From the NCBI RefSeq assembly GCF_023700745.1, contig NZ_JAMPYG010000004.1:65629-129628 (forward strand): 64,000 nucleotides of DNA, written 5' to 3'. Every line of letters starts with the position of its first letter. The first letter of the stretch is position 1. The notes under the pieces were generated by a model. That model saw only the letters and a program-made list of their open reading frames with translations, was not told where the DNA came from and made no database searches. The position numbers and the translations under genes are program-made. The DNA comes from Rhodoferax sp. (lineage in GTDB: Bacteria; Pseudomonadota; Gammaproteobacteria; Burkholderiales; Burkholderiaceae_C). Positions 29,261-40,143 of the stretch are shown here, piece after piece.

Positions 29261-30762
29261 TGGATACGCTGCAATACCTGCTGACCGGCTTTGGCGTTGC
29301 CATGACGCCCAGCAACCTGATGGTGGCTGCCGTCGGTGCTTTGATCGGCACCATGGTCGGCATGTTGCCCGGGCTGGGTCCGATCAATGGTGTGGCCATC
29401 TTGATGCCCTTGGCCTTTGCCCTGCATCTGCCACCCGAGACCGCGCTGATCCTGCTGGCCGCTGTGTACATGGGGTGTGAGTACGGGGGGCGCATCTCGT
29501 CGATTCTGCTCAATGTGCCGGGCGACGCGGGTGCCATCATGACCGCGCTGGACGGCTACCCCATGGCCAAAAAAGGCATGGCCGGTGTGGCGCTGTCGAT
29601 CTCGGCTTGGAGTTCGTTCGTTGGCTCACTGATCGCCACCATCGGCATCGTGTTGTTCGCGCCACTGCTGGCACGCTGGGCGCTGGCCTTTGGTCCGGCC
29701 GAATACTTTGCCTTGATGTGTTTTGCCTTTGCCTGCATCACCGGACTGATGGGTGAGGCACCGATGAAGGCGCTGCTGGCGGCCATCATTGGTCTGTCGC
29801 TGTCCACCATCGGGCTGGATTCCAACTCGGGCGTGTACCGCTTCACCGGCGACAACCTGCACCTGTCGGACGGCATCCAGTTCATTGTGGTGGTGATTGG
29901 CGTATTTTCGATCAGCGAGATTTTGCTAATGCTGGAGATGCACCACAGCAGCGACGGCATGCTCCAGGTGACCGGACGCTCGTTGTTCAACTTCAAGGAA
30001 ATGCTGCTCACACGCTGGGTCATCGTGCGTTCGGCGGTATTGGGTTTTGTGGTGGGTGTGTTGCCGGGTGCCGGTGCGACGATCGCCAGCGCCATGGCTT
30101 ACTCCACCGAAAAACGCCTGTCGGGTGCCAGTGGCCAGTTTGGCCAGGGTGACATCCGCGGTGTGGCGGCCCCTGAGGCGGCCAACAATGCCTCGGCTGC
30201 TGGCTCGTTTGTGCCGATGCTCACCTTGGGTGTGCCGGGCTCTGGTACCACTGCCGTGATGGTGGGGGCGCTGTCGCTCTACAACATCACCCCCGGCCCG
30301 GCCTTGTTCACGCAAAACCCGACGCTGGTGTGGGGCCTGATCGCCTCGATGTTTGTGGCCAATGTGCTGCTGCTGCTGATCAATATCCCGATGGTGGGTG
30401 TGTTCACCCGGGTGCTGCGCATGCCCAACTGGGCGCTGGTGCCAGGCATCCTGGCCGTGAGTGCGGTGGGGGTCTATTCGGTCCATGCCACCACCTTCGA
30501 CTTGATGCTGATGTCGGCCTTTGGTGTGGTGGGTTTCCTGCTGCGCAAACAGGGCGTGCCGATGGCGCCGCTAATTCTGGGGTTTGTGCTGGGTGACATG
30601 ATGGAGCAAAACCTGCGCCGCGCACTGTCAATCACCAACGGCGAACTGGGCATTTTGATCGAGAGCCCGATTTCCATGGGCTTGTGGATCGGCGCCGTGG
30701 CGATGATCGCCGTACCACCGATCATGCGCCTGAGAGCGCGTCGCGCCGTTCCACCAGCTTGA
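29260..30762 (+). CDS. tctA: Tripartite tricarboxylate transporter large permease TctA
   Basis: This is the 500-residue large membrane subunit with about twelve helices. Family signatures are [24 protein letters not shown] near residue 30, [20 protein letters not shown], and in the second half [20 protein letters not shown] with [34 protein letters not shown]. The Gly/Pro-rich loops of the two halves are thought to form the substrate path. Its 3' end overlaps the convergent MFS gene by 41 bases. Confidence 0.95.
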   Translation: MDTLQYLLTGFGVAMTPSNLMVAAVGALIGTMVGMLPGLGPINGVAILMPLAFALHLPPETALILLAAVYMGCEYGGRISSILLNVPGDAGAIMTALDGYPMAKKGMAGVALSISAWSSFVGSLIATIGIVLFAPLLARWALAFGPAEYFALMCFAFACITGLMGEAPMKALLAAIIGLSLSTIGLDSNSGVYRFTGDNLHLSDGIQFIVVVIGVFSISEILLMLEMHHSSDGMLQVTGRSLFNFKEMLLTRWVIVRSAVLGFVVGVLPGAGATIASAMAYSTEKRLSGASGQFGQGDIRGVAAPEAANNASAAGSFVPMLTLGVPGSGTTAVMVGALSLYNITPGPALFTQNPTLVWGLIASMFVANVLLLLINIPMVGVFTRVLRMPNWALVPGILAVSAVGVYSVHATTFDLMLMSAFGVVGFLLRKQGVPMAPLILGFVLGDMMEQNLRRALSITNGELGILIESPISMGLWIGAVAMIAVPPIMRLRARRAVPPA

Positions 30763-31906
30763 GCAGCACCAGCAGCCCGGCACCCAGCGCCATGACGGCG
30801 GCCGCCACGTACAAGCCGGCGTTGTAGCTGCCAAACTGGGCGCCGATCTGGCCGGTGACGGCCGGGCCGATGATTTGCGCGACGCCGTAGGACAGCGTCA
30901 TCTTGCCCATCATCTTGGCGGGCATGCCGGGGTAGTAGCGCCCGGCCATGCTCAGCACCAGGCTCACCATGCCAATGAAGGTGCCGCCAAACAGCAGGGA
31001 ACCCAGCATCGCGGCCCACAGTCCCGGCACCAGCACCGGCAGCAAAATGCCCACAATCTGCAGCAGCGCGGCCAGAATCAGCGCGTTCAGGTCGCCGCTG
31101 CGGCGGGCGATGAAATCCCAGTTGATGCAGGCCGGCGCCGCCCCGATGCCGATCGCCAAAAACACCAGATTGCCCCAGCCGTGCAGACCGGGCAGCTGGT
31201 TCACGATGGCGACAATGAAGGTCACGCTGACCACATAACCAAAGCCGGCACAAAAGTAGGCCGCCATGAACACCCGCAAATACAGGCTGCTTGGCGGCTG
31301 GTCCTGCAGCTTCTGGCCGCTGGTGGTGAGACCGCTGGTGTCGGGCGGGGGCAGCCAGCGCAGCGCCGGCACCAGCAGCAGGCAGCCCAGGGCGGTGAAG
31401 GCAAACCATTGTTCGCGCCAGTCCAGCCAGGGGGTGAACAGCATCACCGCGCCGGCGCAGCCGGCGATGCCCAGGCCGATGCCGGCAAAGTGAATGCCCA
31501 GCTCGCTACGGTGGTTATGGCGAATCAGCCAGTTCATGATGAGCCCGGTGCCCAACAGCATGCCCGCCGCGCTGGTCAGGCCCGCCACATAGCGTGAGAT
31601 GGCCCACACCAGCAGATTCGTGCTCAGGCCCATCATCAGCGTGCTGACAATGGCCAGCACCATGCCGATGCGATAAAGCCGGTCTTTCAGCACCAGGCTG
31701 CTGATGCGCGAGGCCATCAGCGCACCCGTCAGGTACCCGGCGTAGTTGATGGCTGCCAGCCAGCCAGCCTCTGCCACGCCCAGGCCGGCCTGTTGCTGCA
31801 TCAGCGGCAACAGCGGCGTGTAGGCAAAACGGGCCACACCCAGCACCAGAATCAGGCTAAAAATGCCGGCACTCAGCACTTTGAGGCGTGTGACAGTATG
31901 TGCCAT
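30722..31906 (-). CDS. MFS transporter, YbfB/YjiJ-like
   Basis: This 394-residue carrier has about twelve helices, with the MFS loop between helices 2 and 3 (ALMASRISSLVLKDRLYR). The start FSLILVLGVARFAYTPLLPLMQQQAGL is typical of the YbfB/YjiJ subfamily, whose substrates are unknown. The ATG at 31906 is preferred to an upstream start because it leaves a 5-base gap after the AlgR-like gene; the two are presumably one transcript. The 3' end overlaps tctA. Confidence 0.8.
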   Translation of the reverse strand: MAHTVTRLKVLSAGIFSLILVLGVARFAYTPLLPLMQQQAGLGVAEAGWLAAINYAGYLTGALMASRISSLVLKDRLYRIGMVLAIVSTLMMGLSTNLLVWAISRYVAGLTSAAGMLLGTGLIMNWLIRHNHRSELGIHFAGIGLGIAGCAGAVMLFTPWLDWREQWFAFTALGCLLLVPALRWLPPPDTSGLTTSGQKLQDQPPSSLYLRVFMAAYFCAGFGYVVSVTFIVAIVNQLPGLHGWGNLVFLAIGIGAAPACINWDFIARRSGDLNALILAALLQIVGILLPVLVPGLWAAMLGSLLFGGTFIGMVSLVLSMAGRYYPGMPAKMMGKMTLSYGVAQIIGPAVTGQIGAQFGSYNAGLYVAAAVMALGAGLLVLLKLVERRDALSGA

Positions 31907-31911
31907 GAGCC

Positions 31912-32655
31912 TCACACCGCACTCACCAGCGCCCGCACAGCGGCAAACTGGCGGCGTGAAACAAACAGCGCCTCCGCCACCCCATCCAGCCGCACCGCCC
32001 AGCCCTCGCCCTCTTCGGGGTCATGGTGTTTTTCCAGCGCCCGCACGGCACGCCGGGCCACCAGCGCATTGCGGTGAATGCGAATGAAACGACTGCCATA
32101 ACGGGCTTCCAGCTCGGACAGCGTGCCTTCCAGCAGATAACTGCGGCTGGCCGTGCGCACCGTGATGTACTTGAGCTCGGCTTTCAGGTACAGCACCTGC
32201 GCCAGCGGCACCCGCTCGGCACGGCCGCGCTCCTGGATCACCAGGACGTCCTCGACCACGTCCGTGGCCGTGTCCTGCGCCTGCCGTGTCACCCGGGCAA
32301 TCTTTTGCAACGCGGCCTGCAAGCGCTCGAACCGCACCGGCTTGGTCAGGTAGTCCAGCGCCTCCAGCTCGAAAGCCTGCACGGCATGTTCGGCATAAGC
32401 CGTCACAAAAACCACCGCAGGCGGATGGGGCAAGCGGCGCAGCGCCTGCGCCAGCATCAGCCCATCGGCACCCGGCATGTGGATGTCAGCCAGCACCGCA
32501 TCGACCTCGTGGTGCTGCAAAAAATCGATCGCCTGCACCGCATTGGCGGCCTCACCCAGCACCTGCGCACCGGGCTGCATGCAATCGCCCAGCAAGGTTT
32601 TCAGACGGCTGCGCGCCAGGCTTTCGTCGTCCACCAGCAACACGCGGAGGGTCAT
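31912..32655 (-). CDS. LytTR-family response regulator (AlgR-like), no kinase beside it
   Basis: This 247-residue regulator has a receiver domain with Asp57 (AVLADIHMPGADG), Asp9/Asp10 and Lys in YLTKPVRFERL. The LytTR DNA-binding domain follows (AELKYITVRTASRSYLLEGTLSELEARYGSRFIRIHRNALVARRAVRAL). It resembles AlgR of betaproteobacteria, which usually follows an AlgZ/LytS-type kinase. Here the 180 bases upstream to argH cannot hold a kinase. The ATG at 32655 is chosen because it begins the receiver fold. It likely shares a transcript with the MFS gene. Confidence 0.85.
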   Translation of the reverse strand: MTLRVLLVDDESLARSRLKTLLGDCMQPGAQVLGEAANAVQAIDFLQHHEVDAVLADIHMPGADGLMLAQALRRLPHPPAVVFVTAYAEHAVQAFELEALDYLTKPVRFERLQAALQKIARVTRQAQDTATDVVEDVLVIQERGRAERVPLAQVLYLKAELKYITVRTASRSYLLEGTLSELEARYGSRFIRIHRNALVARRAVRALEKHHDPEEGEGWAVRLDGVAEALFVSRRQFAAVRALVSAV

Positions 32656-32834
32656 GCGGGCACCTCGGCCCTGACCCGGCGCGGCGTTCTCGGCCAGGGT
32701 TGCGGCTGCGTCGTGGAAGACCGATAAAATTTGGGGTTCTTGCATGCATCTGCCTGATTGGTGGCCCACTTGGTCACTGGGGCCATTATTGATGATTCTC
32801 GGGCAACCCGCCCTCCTCTTAACTTTGATCCGCG
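32656..32834. promoter_or_regulatory. Divergent spacer between argH and the AlgR-like gene
   Basis: This 179-base stretch should carry promoters for both directions. On the minus strand a short frame (QPWPRTPRRVRAEVPA then stop) ends in an ATGA overlap with the regulator start. That is the geometry expected if a kinase gene once ended there. The evidence for a relic is weak. Confidence 0.35.
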
Positions 32835-34286
32835 ATGAGCCAAAACCAATTCGACAAAAAGTCCCAGGCCTGGTCGGCGCTGTTTTCCGAACCCATGAGC
32901 GATCTGGTCAAGCGCTACACCTCCAGCGTGTTTTTTGACAAACGCCTGTGGCAGGCCGACATCACCGGCTCGCTGGCGCACGCGGACATGCTGGCGGCAC
33001 AAGGCATCATCAGCGCCCAGGACCTGGCGGACATCACGCGCGGCATGGCGCAGATCACCGCCGAGATCGAGTCCGGCGCGTTCGAGTGGAAGCTCGATCT
33101 GGAAGACGTGCACCTCAACATCGAGGCGCGCCTGACCCAGCTCGTGGGCGACGCCGGCAAGCGCCTGCACACCGGGCGCTCGCGCAACGATCAGGTGGCC
33201 ACCGATGTGCGGCTGTGGCTGCGCGGTGAAATCGACCTGATCAGCGCCCTGCTGACGGAGGTGCAGCAATCGCTGCTCGAGGTGGCCGAGCAGCATGTCG
33301 ACGTCATCCTGCCCGGCTTCACCCACCTGCAAGTGGCGCAACCGGTGAGCTTTGGCCACCACCTGCTGGCCTATGTGGAGATGTTCAGCCGCGACGGCGA
33401 GCGCATGGCCGATGTGCGCCGCCGGGTCAACCGCCTGCCGCTGGGCGCCGCCGCACTGGCTGGCACCAGCTACCCACTGGACCGCGAGCGGGTGGCCCGC
33501 GCCCTGGGCATGGTCGACGCGCAGGGCCAGGCGCAGGTGTGCCAGAACTCGCTGGATGCAGTGAGCGACCGCGACTTCGCCATCGAATTCACCGCCGCCG
33601 CCAGCCTGTGCATGGTGCACATCAGCCGCCTCAGCGAAGAGCTCATTCTGTGGATGAGCCAAAACTTTGGCTTCATCAAAATAGCCGACCGCTTCACCAC
33701 CGGCAGCTCCATCATGCCGCAGAAGAAAAATCCCGATGTGCCTGAACTCGCGCGCGGCAAGACCGGCCGGGTCGTGGGTCACCTGATGGGCCTGATCACG
33801 CTCATGAAAGGCCAGCCGCTGGCCTATAACAAAGACAACCAGGAAGACAAGGAGCCGCTGTTTGACACCGTGGACACGCTCACCGACACGCTGCGCATTT
33901 TTGCCGAGATGATCGGCGGCCAGTTGAACCCGGCCAGCGGAAAAAAGGAAGGCGGCATCACGGTGAACGCCCCTGCCATGGAGCAGGCCGCCTTGCGCGG
34001 CTACGCCACGGCCACCGACCTGGCCGACTACCTGGTCAAGAAAGGCCTGCCGTTCCGTGACGCCCACGAAACCGTGGCCCATGCGGTCAAGGCGGCCATC
34101 AGCCACCAGGTGGACTTGTCAGAACTGCCGCTGGCGGTGCTGCAAGGGTATAACCCGAACATCGAAAAAGACGTGTATGAAGTGTTGAGCCTGCGCGGTT
34201 CGCTCAACGCCCGCGACATCCTGGGCGGCACCGCACCCAATCAGGTGCGTGCACAAATTGCCAGGCACCGGGTCCGACTGGGCTGA
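32835..34286 (+). CDS. argH: Argininosuccinate lyase
   Basis: ArgH splits argininosuccinate into arginine and fumarate, the last step of arginine synthesis. The 483-residue protein has the fumarase/aspartase signature [17 protein letters not shown] with its catalytic Ser, the substrate loop [16 protein letters not shown] and the [13 protein letters not shown] motif. It is slightly longer than average because of the N-terminal tail. No other arg genes are nearby. Confidence 0.96.
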   Translation: MSQNQFDKKSQAWSALFSEPMSDLVKRYTSSVFFDKRLWQADITGSLAHADMLAAQGIISAQDLADITRGMAQITAEIESGAFEWKLDLEDVHLNIEARLTQLVGDAGKRLHTGRSRNDQVATDVRLWLRGEIDLISALLTEVQQSLLEVAEQHVDVILPGFTHLQVAQPVSFGHHLLAYVEMFSRDGERMADVRRRVNRLPLGAAALAGTSYPLDRERVARALGMVDAQGQAQVCQNSLDAVSDRDFAIEFTAAASLCMVHISRLSEELILWMSQNFGFIKIADRFTTGSSIMPQKKNPDVPELARGKTGRVVGHLMGLITLMKGQPLAYNKDNQEDKEPLFDTVDTLTDTLRIFAEMIGGQLNPASGKKEGGITVNAPAMEQAALRGYATATDLADYLVKKGLPFRDAHETVAHAVKAAISHQVDLSELPLAVLQGYNPNIEKDVYEVLSLRGSLNARDILGGTAPNQVRAQIARHRVRLG

Positions 34287-34290
34287 ACCC

Positions 34291-34806
34291 ATGACCACAC
34301 CTGAAACCACCGAGCCGATTCCCCCTTACACCACCGGCTGGCGTCTGGCGACCATCGTCTGCCTGGTGATCCTGGCCGTGGCAGCGGCCAGCGGGGTCGG
34401 CATGTACGAGATGTTCAACGCCCAGATCGGCCACCTGCAGGCCAAGCTCAAGAACGTGCCGCAAACCAAGTACATCGCGGTGCTGCTCGACGCCCAACAG
34501 GCACCCGGCGTGCTGGTCACCTTTGACCCGCAGGACGGCTTGTTGCAGTTGCAGCGCCTGACCGACATCAAGGAAGGGCCCAACGACAGCCTCCAGTTGT
34601 GGGACACCAGCGTCAGCGGTCAACCCCAATCGCTGGGGGTGCTGACACCCAAGCTCAAGACCGCCCAGTTGCCGGTGACCGAAAAAGCCCTGGCCACGGT
34701 GCGGCAGCTGGCGATCAGTGTCGAAAACCGCGGTGGCGCCGAGCCAGGCGCGCAACCGCTGCAGCCTTACCTGTACCGCGGCGCGCTGATCCTGAAAGCT
34801 TTTTAA
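34291..34806 (+). CDS. Membrane-anchored RskA C-terminal-like domain protein
   Basis: This 171-residue protein has one helix near residues 17-38 (WRLATIVCLVILAVAAASGVGMY), then a short coiled segment and an extracytoplasmic beta domain (TKYIAVLLDAQQAPGVLVTFDPQDGLLQLQRL, then LQLWDTSVSGQPQSLGVL). That order resembles the C-terminal part of RskA-type anti-sigma-K factors. It lacks the N-terminal zinc-binding sigma-contact domain, and no sigma gene is adjacent, so an anti-sigma role is doubtful. The ATG at 34291 is four bases after argH. Confidence 0.65.
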   Translation: MTTPETTEPIPPYTTGWRLATIVCLVILAVAAASGVGMYEMFNAQIGHLQAKLKNVPQTKYIAVLLDAQQAPGVLVTFDPQDGLLQLQRLTDIKEGPNDSLQLWDTSVSGQPQSLGVLTPKLKTAQLPVTEKALATVRQLAISVENRGGAEPGAQPLQPYLYRGALILKAF

Positions 34807-34811
34807 AAGAC

Positions 34812-34921
34812 CTGAGACCTTGCGGGACAGACCAAGATTTGCGAAGCAAATTTGCTCTGTCCTCAACTGATTAGGATTCAGACCACTCCCGCAACGATGT
34901 GCTCTGACCCCAACTAATTAA
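34812..34921. repeat. REP-like palindromic repeat between two convergent genes
   Basis: A 38-base hairpin at 34825-34862 (GGACAGA..., CTCTGTCC arms) is followed by two similar 21-base stretches in direct orientation (34854-34874 and 34901-34921; GCTCTGACCCCAACTAATTA type). TTGCGGGA/TCCCGCAA (34820-34827 and 34887-34894) frames the centre. The last codons and stop of the flavoprotein gene lie inside the second copy. This looks like a dispersed short palindromic element that may also end both transcripts. Confidence 0.6.
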
Positions 34922-36044
34922 CCCCGAACCGCCCTGGCGCAAGCGCAGCCTGACGCACACCCAGCGCCGCCATGGCGGGCGGTACCGGGTGACCGCGCAG
35001 CAGGGCCGCTGTCAGTTCACCCATGGCGGGTGCGGTCTGGATGCCGTAACCGCCCTGCCCCGCGAGCCAGAAAAAACCCGGTGCATCCGGCGCAAAGCCG
35101 AGCACAGGCGTCTTGTCAGCGACAAACGAACGCAAACCCGCCCATTTGCGCCGTACCTGCCGGATCTGCAAGGTGGTGGCCGTCTCCAGCCGGTCCACGG
35201 CAATCGCCACATCGAGTTCTTCGGGTTGCACATCCTGCGCCGACACCGGGTCGGCATTGGCCGGGGAGACCAGCAACAAGCCGGCCTCGGGCTTGAAATA
35301 AAAGGTCTCGGCAGCATCAATCACCAGGGGCCAATCCTGCATTTGCACCGACGCCGGCACCTCACAGGTGAACGCGGTGCGACGCATCGGTACCAGTCCC
35401 ACCGGTCTGACGCCAGCCAGTTGTGCCAATTCGTCACACCAGGCACCGGCGGCATTGACCAGGATGGGGGCGCTGAACGACCCTGCCGCAGTGTCCACAC
35501 ACCAGGCCCGGCCGTCATGCCTGATCCGGCTCACGCCCGCGTCGCACACGAGTTGCGCCCCGGCCGCCTTGGCACCGCGCAGAAAACCCTGGTGAATGCC
35601 ATGCACGTCCATGTCCATGGCATCGGGCTCAAACACGCCAAAGACGGCGGCCTCGGGGTGCAGCACCGGCACCCGCTGCATGATCTGCGCTTGCGTCCAC
35701 CATTCGATGTTGGGGACCAGGGCGCGCATGGCGTCCAGCGTTTGGCGCAGCGCGTCGTGCTCGGCTGCGCCGCCCACGATCAAGGCGCCGCGTGGCGTGA
35801 CCAGCGGATAGGCTGAAAAGCCCTCGGGTGGCTGGAAGTAAAAAGGCCTGGAAGCCGTGGTGATAGCGCGCACCGTGGCGTTGCCATAAGTTTCCGAATA
35901 GAGCGCAGCCGAGCGCCCGGTGGCATGGTAGCCAGGCTGCGGCTCACGCTCCAGCAGCACCACCTTGGCATGGGGTGCCAGAAAGTAGGCCGCCGAAGCG
36001 CCAGCCATGCCGGCACCGATGATGAGAACGTCTGTGGTTTGCAT
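34914..36044 (-). CDS. FAD-dependent D-amino acid dehydrogenase, DauA-like
   Basis: This 376-residue flavoprotein belongs to the DAO fold. It has the FAD-binding VLIIGAGMAGASAAYFL, then PGYHATGRSAALYSETYGN, LVNAAGAWCDELAQLAGVRP, WAGLRSFVADKTPVLGF and GQGGYGIQTAPAMGE. The pattern closely follows Pseudomonas D-arginine dehydrogenase (DauA). The ATG at 36044 lies 42 bases after thiC with no visible terminator, so it probably shares the thiC transcript. A ThiO-like glycine oxidase role is an alternative suggested by context only. Confidence 0.8.
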   Translation of the reverse strand: MQTTDVLIIGAGMAGASAAYFLAPHAKVVLLEREPQPGYHATGRSAALYSETYGNATVRAITTASRPFYFQPPEGFSAYPLVTPRGALIVGGAAEHDALRQTLDAMRALVPNIEWWTQAQIMQRVPVLHPEAAVFGVFEPDAMDMDVHGIHQGFLRGAKAAGAQLVCDAGVSRIRHDGRAWCVDTAAGSFSAPILVNAAGAWCDELAQLAGVRPVGLVPMRRTAFTCEVPASVQMQDWPLVIDAAETFYFKPEAGLLLVSPANADPVSAQDVQPEELDVAIAVDRLETATTLQIRQVRRKWAGLRSFVADKTPVLGFAPDAPGFFWLAGQGGYGIQTAPAMGELTAALLRGHPVPPAMAALGVRQAALAPGRFGVN

Positions 36045-36086
36045 GGTTTTCAATCGGGATAGCTCATGCAAACACTGTAACGCGTG

Positions 36087-38033
<1,947 letters not shown>

Positions 38034-38108
38034 TCAAACGCGACAGGTCACTGGTTGACCCATGATGCCCGTGTGGCAGGAAACATGGCAATGACAAAAC
38101 GCTTGGCA

Positions 38109-38186
38109 CTTCTTACGCCGGTATCAACCGGATCAAGTTCGCGGGTTTGGAAGTCCATCTCAGTGCTGACACAGCACACCCCGGGC
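38109..38186 (-). promoter_or_regulatory. TPP riboswitch (THI element) upstream of thiC
   Basis: On the minus strand the THI-box pieces appear in order: CGGGGTGTG, then CACTGAGATGG, AACCCGCGAACTTGATCCGG and TTGATACCGGCGTAAGAAG. These match the conserved CTGAGA core and the CCTGATCTGG...ACCAGCG helix of thiamin pyrophosphate aptamers. The aptamer lies about 145 bases before the thiC start, so control is likely by blocking translation or by termination in the intervening leader. Confidence 0.93.
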
Positions 38187-38268
38187 AGGCCACAGTGTAA
38201 GTGAAGGGCTGTCCCGTTTTTCGCCCCCGCACCTCGTTACCATGGAGGCCCTGTCCAGGAGCCCTCTT

Positions 38269-39423
38269 ATGCCCGTGATCACCCAGATTGAAGACCTTCG
38301 CGTACTGGCCCAAAAACGCGTGCCGCGCATGTTCTACGAGTATGTCGACACCGGTTCGTGGACCGAGAGCACCTACCATGCCAATGCGGATGATTTTCAA
38401 AAAATCAAACTGCGCCAGCGGGTCGCCATCAACATCGAAAACCGCAGCACCGCCAGCACCATGATTGGGCAAAACGTGGCCATGCCGGTCGCCCTGGCAC
38501 CCACCGGCCTGACCGGCATGCAGTGCGCAGACGGTGAAATCAAGGCCGCCAGGGCAGCCAAAAAATTCGGTGTACCGTTCACCCTGTCCACCATGAGCAT
38601 TTGCTCGATCGAAGACGTGGCCAGGGAAACCGGCGGGCATCCGTTCTGGTTTCAGCTCTATGTGATGCGTGACCGCGACTACATCGCCCGCCTGATTGAC
38701 CGCGCCAAAGCGGCCAATTGCTCGGCATTGATGCTGACGCTCGATTTACAAATCAGCGGCCAGCGCCACAAGGATCTCAAGAATGGACTGTCGGTACCGC
38801 CCCGGCCCAGCCTGCCCAACTGGGTCAACATGATGACCAAAGTGCACTGGGGGCTGGGCATGCTGAGCACCCGGCGACGCAACTTTGGCAACATCGTCGG
38901 CCACGTCAAGGGCATCGACAGCATGGGCAGCTTGAGCGAGTGGACGGCCAAACAGTTTGACCCGACGCTGAGCTGGAATGATGTGGCGTGGATCAAGCAA
39001 CGCTGGGGCGGCAAGCTGATCCTGAAAGGCATCCAGGACGTCGAAGACGCCCGGCTCGCCGCTGCATCCGGGGCCGATGCGCTGGTGGTGAGCAACCATG
39101 GCGGGCGCCAGCTTGATGGCGCGGAAAGCAGCATTCGCGCCCTGCCCGCCATCGTCGATGCGGTGGGCAGCCAGATCGAGGTGCACATGGACGGCGGCAT
39201 TCGCAGTGGCCAGGATGTGCTCAAGGCGCGTGCCCTGGGCGCCCGCGGCACCTACATTGGCCGCGCCTTCCTGTACGGCCTGGGCGCCATGGGCGAAGCC
39301 GGTGTAACCAGGGCGCTGGAGATCATCCACAAGGAGCTCGATCTGACCATGGCCTTTTGCGGCCACACGCACGTTGACAACGTGGACAAGAGGATTTTGT
39401 TGCCAGGGACCTACCCCGCTTAG
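38269..39423 (+). CDS. lldD: FMN-dependent alpha-hydroxy acid dehydrogenase (L-lactate dehydrogenase type)
   Basis: This 384-residue TIM-barrel flavoenzyme oxidises an alpha-hydroxy acid, most likely L-lactate or glycolate. It has the family start (FYEYVDTGSWTESTYHANADDF), MPVALAPTGLTGMQ, the substrate/FMN loop LTLDLQISGQRHKD, and the active-site motif VSNHGGRQLDGAES with its catalytic His. MDGGIRSGQDVLKARALGA binds the FMN phosphate. The ATG at 38269 follows CAGGAG. No lactate permease is adjacent, so the substrate remains a family-level guess. Confidence 0.85.
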   Translation: MPVITQIEDLRVLAQKRVPRMFYEYVDTGSWTESTYHANADDFQKIKLRQRVAINIENRSTASTMIGQNVAMPVALAPTGLTGMQCADGEIKAARAAKKFGVPFTLSTMSICSIEDVARETGGHPFWFQLYVMRDRDYIARLIDRAKAANCSALMLTLDLQISGQRHKDLKNGLSVPPRPSLPNWVNMMTKVHWGLGMLSTRRRNFGNIVGHVKGIDSMGSLSEWTAKQFDPTLSWNDVAWIKQRWGGKLILKGIQDVEDARLAAASGADALVVSNHGGRQLDGAESSIRALPAIVDAVGSQIEVHMDGGIRSGQDVLKARALGARGTYIGRAFLYGLGAMGEAGVTRALEIIHKELDLTMAFCGHTHVDNVDKRILLPGTYPA

Positions 39424-39520
39424 GAACCAGAACAATCCTGGCACCCTGATTGCGATCCTTTTCAAACCATGACGGATGAACTCAGCTTGCCTTGGTTGGG
39501 GATTCAGCCGTTTTTTTGGA

Positions 39521-40126
39521 CTACAAGTCTTGGGCAAAGTTTGCCCGCGTTGCCTCAAGCGATTGCACCGGAACACTGATCCCGGTTTGGTCGTTAATCA
39601 TTTCGATCACCGTCGGCAAGAGTGTGCGATCCGTTTGGGCCGAGGAATGCCATAGCCTTGAACGCATCAGCGCTTTGGGACAATGCAGATAGGCGGCGTC
39701 AACCTTGACTTCCATGACCAGTTTGGGCGGACGTTGCTCGTTGGCAAAATAACCGATAAACGCCTCAGCACAGGACAGGCGTGCCGCACCATTGATGCGC
39801 AAAGTCTCGTCAAATCCGGGGATCAGGAAGAGCAAACCGACCTGTCCGGTTTCGATGATATTTTCAAACGTATCGAGTCGGTTGTTGCCTGGGGCATCCG
39901 GGATGAGCAGGGTCTGTTCGTCGCATACTTTGACAAAGCCGGGAACGCCACCGCGTGGGGAGGCATCCATTGCCAGCGACCGGCTGGCACTGGCAATAAC
40001 GACAAAAGGGGAAAGCTGGATAAATCGCTGGCAGTGGACATCCAGAGCCGAGAGCTGTTTTTTGATGATGCGCTCTTTGGGGGCGGGGTAGATGGCGCGG
40101 AGTTGCTGCTCAGTTTCAATGTCCAT
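39521..40126 (-). CDS. Pyridoxamine 5'-phosphate oxidase-like FMN-binding protein
   Basis: This 201-residue split-beta-barrel protein is of the PPOX class (MSMEG_1061-like). Typical segments are PFVVIASASRSLAMDASPRGGVPGFVKVCDEQTLLIPD and NRLDTFENIIETGQVGLLFLIPGFDETLRINGAARLS. The family binds flavin and may act on small molecules or F420; the substrate is unknown. It lies 17 bases after the acetyltransferase gene on the same strand, so the two are likely one operon. It converges with the hydroxy-acid dehydrogenase gene. Confidence 0.8.
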   Translation of the reverse strand: MDIETEQQLRAIYPAPKERIIKKQLSALDVHCQRFIQLSPFVVIASASRSLAMDASPRGGVPGFVKVCDEQTLLIPDAPGNNRLDTFENIIETGQVGLLFLIPGFDETLRINGAARLSCAEAFIGYFANEQRPPKLVMEVKVDAAYLHCPKALMRSRLWHSSAQTDRTLLPTVIEMINDQTGISVPVQSLEATRANFAQDL

Positions 40127-40143
40127 GGCGGATCAGGTCCAAC

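Noticed and set aside
32652..34106. Open minus-strand frame of 484 codons opposite argH
   Set aside because: It is complementary to argH, has compositional bias and no motifs. Only its last 15 codons, outside argH, were considered as a possible kinase relic.
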